Assembly (NCBI RefSeq): GCF_038049925.1
Contig: NZ_CP145809.1
Coordinates: 4,119,774-4,183,773 of the forward strand
Direction: 5' to 3'
DNA: 64,000 bases
DNA from: Georgenia sp. M64
GTDB taxonomy: Bacteria; Actinomycetota; Actinomycetes; Actinomycetales; Actinomycetaceae
Below the pieces are notes generated by a model, which made no database searches, was not told the origin of the DNA, and was given only the letters and a program-made list of their open reading frames with translations. Of this stretch, positions 61,039-64,000 are shown piece after piece (position 1 is the first letter of the stretch; each line of letters starts with the position of its first letter). Both the position numbers and the translations under genes were made by a program.

Positions 61039-61566
61039 TCAGGCGGGACGGATGACGACGTACCGGTTGGGCTCGACGCCCTCGGAGTCGCTGACCAGGC
61101 CGGCGGCGGCGACCACGTCGTGGATCACCTTGCGCTCGAACGGGTTCATCGCGGGCAGCGACACCCGCTCGCCCGACGCCCGGACTCTCGCCACCGCATC
61201 GTTACCGACCGCGGTGAGCTCGGCCTTACGGGCCTTGCGGTACCCGGCGATGTCGAGCATCAGCCGGCTCCGCTCACCGGTCTTGGCCTGCACGGCCAGA
61301 CGGGTCAGCTCCTGCAGCGCGTCGAGCACGTCACCGTCGTCACCCACGAGGCGCTTCAGCCACCGGCCGCCGTCCTCCTCGGAGACGATGTCGACCGCCG
61401 CACGCCCGTGGTCGACGTCGATGTCGATGTCGCCGTCGAGGTCGGCGATGTCGAGAAGCTCCTCGAGGTAGTCCGCGGCGACCTCGCCCTCGTCCTCGAG
61501 CCTCTTGATCGTCTCGGGTGCTGCGCCCCGCTGCGGGGTCACGTCCTCGCTCACGCTGGTCCTCAT
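61039..61566 (-). CDS. jag: Jag/KhpB-type RNA-binding protein (KH and R3H domains)
   Basis: 175 residues. Acidic N-terminus, KH domain (IDVDHGRAAVDIVSEEDGGRWLKRLVGDDGDVLDALQELTRLAVQAKTGERSRLMLDIAGYRKARKAEL) and R3H domain (RVRASGERVSLPAMNPFERKVIHDVVAAAGLVSDSEGVEPNRYVVI). Lacks the Jag_N domain of Firmicutes, as usual in actinobacteria. RNA chaperone, likely with KhpA. ATG at 61566. Confidence 0.95.
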   Translation of the reverse strand: MRTSVSEDVTPQRGAAPETIKRLEDEGEVAADYLEELLDIADLDGDIDIDVDHGRAAVDIVSEEDGGRWLKRLVGDDGDVLDALQELTRLAVQAKTGERSRLMLDIAGYRKARKAELTAVGNDAVARVRASGERVSLPAMNPFERKVIHDVVAAAGLVSDSEGVEPNRYVVIRPA

Positions 61567-61627
61567 CTCGGTTGCGGGTCCGTCGTCGCGGACCGGGATC
61601 TGGGAAGTCGGGCCGTCGGGCGGCGCT

Positions 61628-62827
61628 CTACTTCTTCCTGCCGGGGTTGTGCCCCTTCTTGGCCTGGGCCTGCCGCTTCGCGGCGGCGGCGCGGCGCTGG
61701 GCGGCGCGCTCCTCGTACCGCTTCTGCGCGCGCTCGGCAGCGGTGAGCCCGTCCTTGCCCCGGACCTCTCCGTCGTCCTCGGGCGGCGCAGCCGTCTCGC
61801 TGATCTGGTCCTCGGGCGCAGACTCCTCGGACTCGCCACTCGCGGGCGCCGCACCGGCGCCACCGCCCGGCCCGGTCCTCTTCGCCCGGTCCTTGCGCTT
61901 GGGCTGGACGCGCTGGCCCGGCGTCGGCTCCGGCTCGACCGTCGTCGCGGTCTCCTCCTCCGGCGGGAGGCCCTTCTTCGCGCGCTTGCGTGCCTTGCGC
62001 TCCTCCAGCGCCTTGTACGCCTCCGAGCCCGGTGCCGGCTGACGCCGGATCGTGTAGTACTGCTGGCCCATCGACCACAGGTTCGAGACGGTCCAGTAGA
62101 TGAGGACACCGATCGGGAAGTTCACACCCGAGAAGGCAAAGACCAGCGGCAGGATGTAGAGCAGGAGCTTCTGCTGCCGAGCCATCGGGTTGCTCGGGTC
62201 GAGCGCCGACGCCGGCATGTTCTTCATCGTCAGCTGCTTCTGCGTGATGAACGTCGTCGCGGACATGGCGACGATGAGAAGCACCGTGACGATCTTGACC
62301 GTCGTGAGGTCGGACGAGAGGAAGGTCTCCGAGATGGGCGCACCCAGCAGCATCGAGCTCTCCGCCTGAGCGGCGAGCTCGAGCGAGAGCGGACCGATGG
62401 GGTCCATCTCCCCCCGCGAGATGGGCCCGAGGCTGTTGAGCACCCGGAAGAGCGCGAAGAAGATGGGCATCTGCAGCAGCAGCGGCAGGCACGAGGAGAA
62501 CGGGTTGGTCCCGTGCTTCCGGTAGAGCGCCATCATCTCTTCCTGCATCTTCTGGCGAGACGCAGGGTCGGTCTTGTTCTTGTACTTCTTCTGCAGGGCC
62601 TGCATCTCGGGCTGGACGATCTGAAGCCCGCGAGACGCCTTGATCTGCTTGAAGAACAGCGGGATGAGCAGGACCCGGATGACGATCGTCAGGCCGACGA
62701 TGGACAGGATCCAGGCCCACCCCGAGCCACCCGCCATCCCCAGGAGCACGAGAAGGTCGTGCACCCGAACCATGATCCACGCGACGGCGTACATGATCGG
62801 GGACAGGATGGTGTCGAAAAAGCCCAT
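61628..62827 (-). CDS. yidC: Membrane protein insertase YidC
   Basis: 399 residues. First helix near residues 30-50, then the conserved core LQIVQPEMQALQKKYKNKTDPASRQKMQEEMMALYRKHGTNPFSSCLPLLLQMPIFFALFRVLN, two later helices and IYWTVSNLWSMGQQYYTIRR. The last ~130 residues are charged and Arg/Lys-rich (EERKARKRAKKG to QAKKGHNPGRKK), fit for ribosome binding. It inserts and folds membrane proteins with SecYEG. Confidence 0.98.
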   Translation of the reverse strand: MGFFDTILSPIMYAVAWIMVRVHDLLVLLGMAGGSGWAWILSIVGLTIVIRVLLIPLFFKQIKASRGLQIVQPEMQALQKKYKNKTDPASRQKMQEEMMALYRKHGTNPFSSCLPLLLQMPIFFALFRVLNSLGPISRGEMDPIGPLSLELAAQAESSMLLGAPISETFLSSDLTTVKIVTVLLIVAMSATTFITQKQLTMKNMPASALDPSNPMARQQKLLLYILPLVFAFSGVNFPIGVLIYWTVSNLWSMGQQYYTIRRQPAPGSEAYKALEERKARKRAKKGLPPEEETATTVEPEPTPGQRVQPKRKDRAKRTGPGGGAGAAPASGESEESAPEDQISETAAPPEDDGEVRGKDGLTAAERAQKRYEERAAQRRAAAAKRQAQAKKGHNPGRKK

Positions 62828-62840
62828 GGTGCCCGAACTC

Positions 62841-63248
62841 CTAGTGGTCCTTCGGCGCGGCGGACCGCGCCCCCCGTGTGTCTGGTCCGAGGGTACGTGG
62901 TTTTCCTGCGTCGGACGGCCCGCGGCCGCCCTCTCCTGCTGTCCGGTCGTTGCGCCACCGGCCCCGGGGCGGGACGTGGTCGACCCCGCCGAGCGTCCAC
63001 GGGTTGCAGCGCAGCACCCGCCACGCCCCGAGTGCGCTGCCCTTGAGCACGCCGTGCCGGCGAAGCGCCGTCAACGCGTAGGCCGAGCACGAGGGGTAGT
63101 AGCGGCACGAGGGCGGCAACCACGGCGAGACCACCGCCTGGTAGCCGCGCACCAGCGCGATGACGAGCCAGGTCAGCGGGTTCCGCGGCTCGTCCTGGGC
63201 GGGGTCCTCGCGGACCGGGTGGTCGTGGCTGCGGTCGGCGCCGCTCAC
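62841..63248 (-). CDS. yidD: Membrane protein insertion efficiency factor YidD
   Basis: 135 residues. [62 protein letters not shown] is the full YidD core with its conserved cysteines. It has ~50 extra polar residues at the C-terminus. Its start overlaps the rnpA stop by 4 bases. Peripheral membrane protein that helps YidC/Sec insertion. Confidence 0.96.
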   Translation of the reverse strand: MSGADRSHDHPVREDPAQDEPRNPLTWLVIALVRGYQAVVSPWLPPSCRYYPSCSAYALTALRRHGVLKGSALGAWRVLRCNPWTLGGVDHVPPRGRWRNDRTAGEGGRGPSDAGKPRTLGPDTRGARSAAPKDH

Positions 63249-63637
63249 GGGGCCCCTCCGCCCCGACGTCGCTGCTTGCGCCGCGCGGAACCGAAGGCGA
63301 GGTCGAGGTCCCGGGCGAGCTCCTCGCTCGTGGCCGACGCCGAGGGGGCCAGCGCCCGGACGACCACTCGGCTGCCCGGCTGAAGCTCTGTCGTCCGGTC
63401 CCGCAGCAGCGCGCGCAGGCGCCGCTTCACACGGTTGCGCACGACCGCACCCCCGACCGCTTTGGGCACGACAAAGCCGACGAGCGCCGCACCCGTGGTG
63501 CGGTCGCCCGTCGGCCCGTTGTCGGTGCCGCCCTCGCTCAGGTGCAGGACGAGGAGGCTGGTACCGCCGCGCACACCTCTGCGCACCGCGTCGGAGAAGT
63601 CCTCCGCTCGACGCATCCGGTGCCGGGGCGGCAGCAC
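63245..63637 (-). CDS. rnpA: Ribonuclease P protein component
   Basis: 130 residues: [25 protein letters not shown] and the RNA-binding RNR motif [17 protein letters not shown]. It binds the RNase P RNA (not in this window) to mature tRNA 5' ends. Seven bases after rpmH. Confidence 0.97.
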   Translation of the reverse strand: MLPPRHRMRRAEDFSDAVRRGVRGGTSLLVLHLSEGGTDNGPTGDRTTGAALVGFVVPKAVGGAVVRNRVKRRLRALLRDRTTELQPGSRVVVRALAPSASATSEELARDLDLAFGSARRKQRRRGGGAP

Positions 63638-63644
63638 CGAGATC

Positions 63645-63782
63645 TCAGGCGGAGAGCTCGGAACGCCCCTTGCGGCGACGTGCCGCGAGGATCGCGCGCC
63701 CGGCGCGGGTCCGCATGCGCAGACGGAAGCCGTGCACCTTGGCCCGGCGCCGGTTGTTCGGCTGGAAAGTCCGCTTGCTCAC
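63645..63782 (-). CDS. rpmH: 50S ribosomal protein L34
   Basis: 45 residues, [44 protein letters not shown], a complete L34 with a GTG start. First gene of the rpmH-rnpA-yidD-yidC-jag-rsmG string next to the origin. Confidence 0.98.
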   Translation of the reverse strand: MSKRTFQPNNRRRAKVHGFRLRMRTRAGRAILAARRRKGRSELSA

Positions 63783-64000
63783 GGCAGTACTCCAAAACGG
63801 TCGGTGTAGATCAACAAGGGCCCCGCCACGTCCTGGCAGTGCTCGGCGGCCCGTCCCGACCTCCGACGTCCCCTCGCGAGGGCACACGTCAGCGACAGTC
63901 AGGACGACCAACCCACGGTACGTGAGCACGTCCGGCACGGTCAATCCGGGCCGGGCGCCACCTGCGTCACACCCGTCCTCCCCACCCCTGCCCACAGCTG
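63783..64000. other. rpmH promoter region, edge of the oriC/dnaA intergenic region
   Basis: No gene. It must hold the rpmH promoter on the minus strand. No exact DnaA box was recognised before the window ends; dnaA and oriC are expected further right by conserved gene order. Confidence 0.6.

Overview
The window is about 73% GC with almost no non-coding space. It reads as the chromosomal origin-flanking region of a high-GC actinobacterium, most likely of the order Micrococcales. That placement is inferred from family content and gene order; no 16S rRNA gene is present. The conserved order rpmH-rnpA-yidD-yidC-jag-rsmG-parA-parB runs leftward from the right edge (63782 to 55294). The oriC/dnaA region should therefore lie just beyond position 64000.

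Layout. 1-5.7 kb: the end of an AI-2E-type permease, RNase Z, then a leftward sulfur-stress operon (rhodanese, CstB-like metallo-beta-lactamase/rhodanese protein, TauE/SafE permease) under a perfect CstR/CsoR-type dyad, followed by a Ni/Co permease. 5.9-18.2 kb: housekeeping and accessory genes (DUF2202, SufE plus thiosulfate sulfurtransferase, SRAP repair protein, a doubly frameshifted formate/nitrite transporter, S9 peptidase, GuaB1, YihY, EamA, LLM oxidoreductase, VKOR). 18.4-24.6 kb: an accessory segment with an MFS pump and an ArsR-rhodanese regulator, a Cys-rich 86-aa protein, an AIM24 protein and a stand-alone class III LanC-like cyclase preceded by two related dyads. 24.8-36.4 kb: aldo/keto reductase, dnaB, MATE pump, VOC proteins, the rpsF-ssb-rpsR-rplI operon, a PBP1A with calcium-binding-type repeats, and a padR-ino1 pair. 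36.4-44.1 kb: an AbiEi/DUF559 gene bracketed by three copies of a 39-bp hairpin repeat, a Ca-type P-ATPase, an MFS pump, a T4 endonuclease V-like glycosylase and the CCA-adding enzyme. 44.2-55.3 kb: the mycobacterial-like order NUDIX-DUF6049-MurJ/pseudokinase-trxB-trxA, then an aminotransferase and a D-Ala-D-Ala ligase homologue. 55.3-63.8 kb: parB, parA, a 2.7-kb gene-free region carrying about eleven parS or parS-like sites, then rsmG to rpmH.

How it works together. The right half couples replication and segregation (DnaB, ParABS), wall-precursor export and synthesis (MurJ, PBP1A, D-Ala-D-Ala ligase homologue), membrane-protein insertion (YidC/YidD) and thiol redox control (TrxB/TrxA with a sigma-R-type promoter). 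A second theme is sulfane-sulfur handling, with four rhodanese-containing genes, SufE and a sulfite-type exporter.

The most unusual items are the orphan lanthionine-cyclase locus, the parS array, the calcium-repeat tail of the PBP, the 39-bp repeat family, a low-GC patch at the DnaB P-loop and a DnaA-box-like cluster beside dnaB. No rRNA, tRNA, insertion sequence, prophage or CRISPR array was seen.
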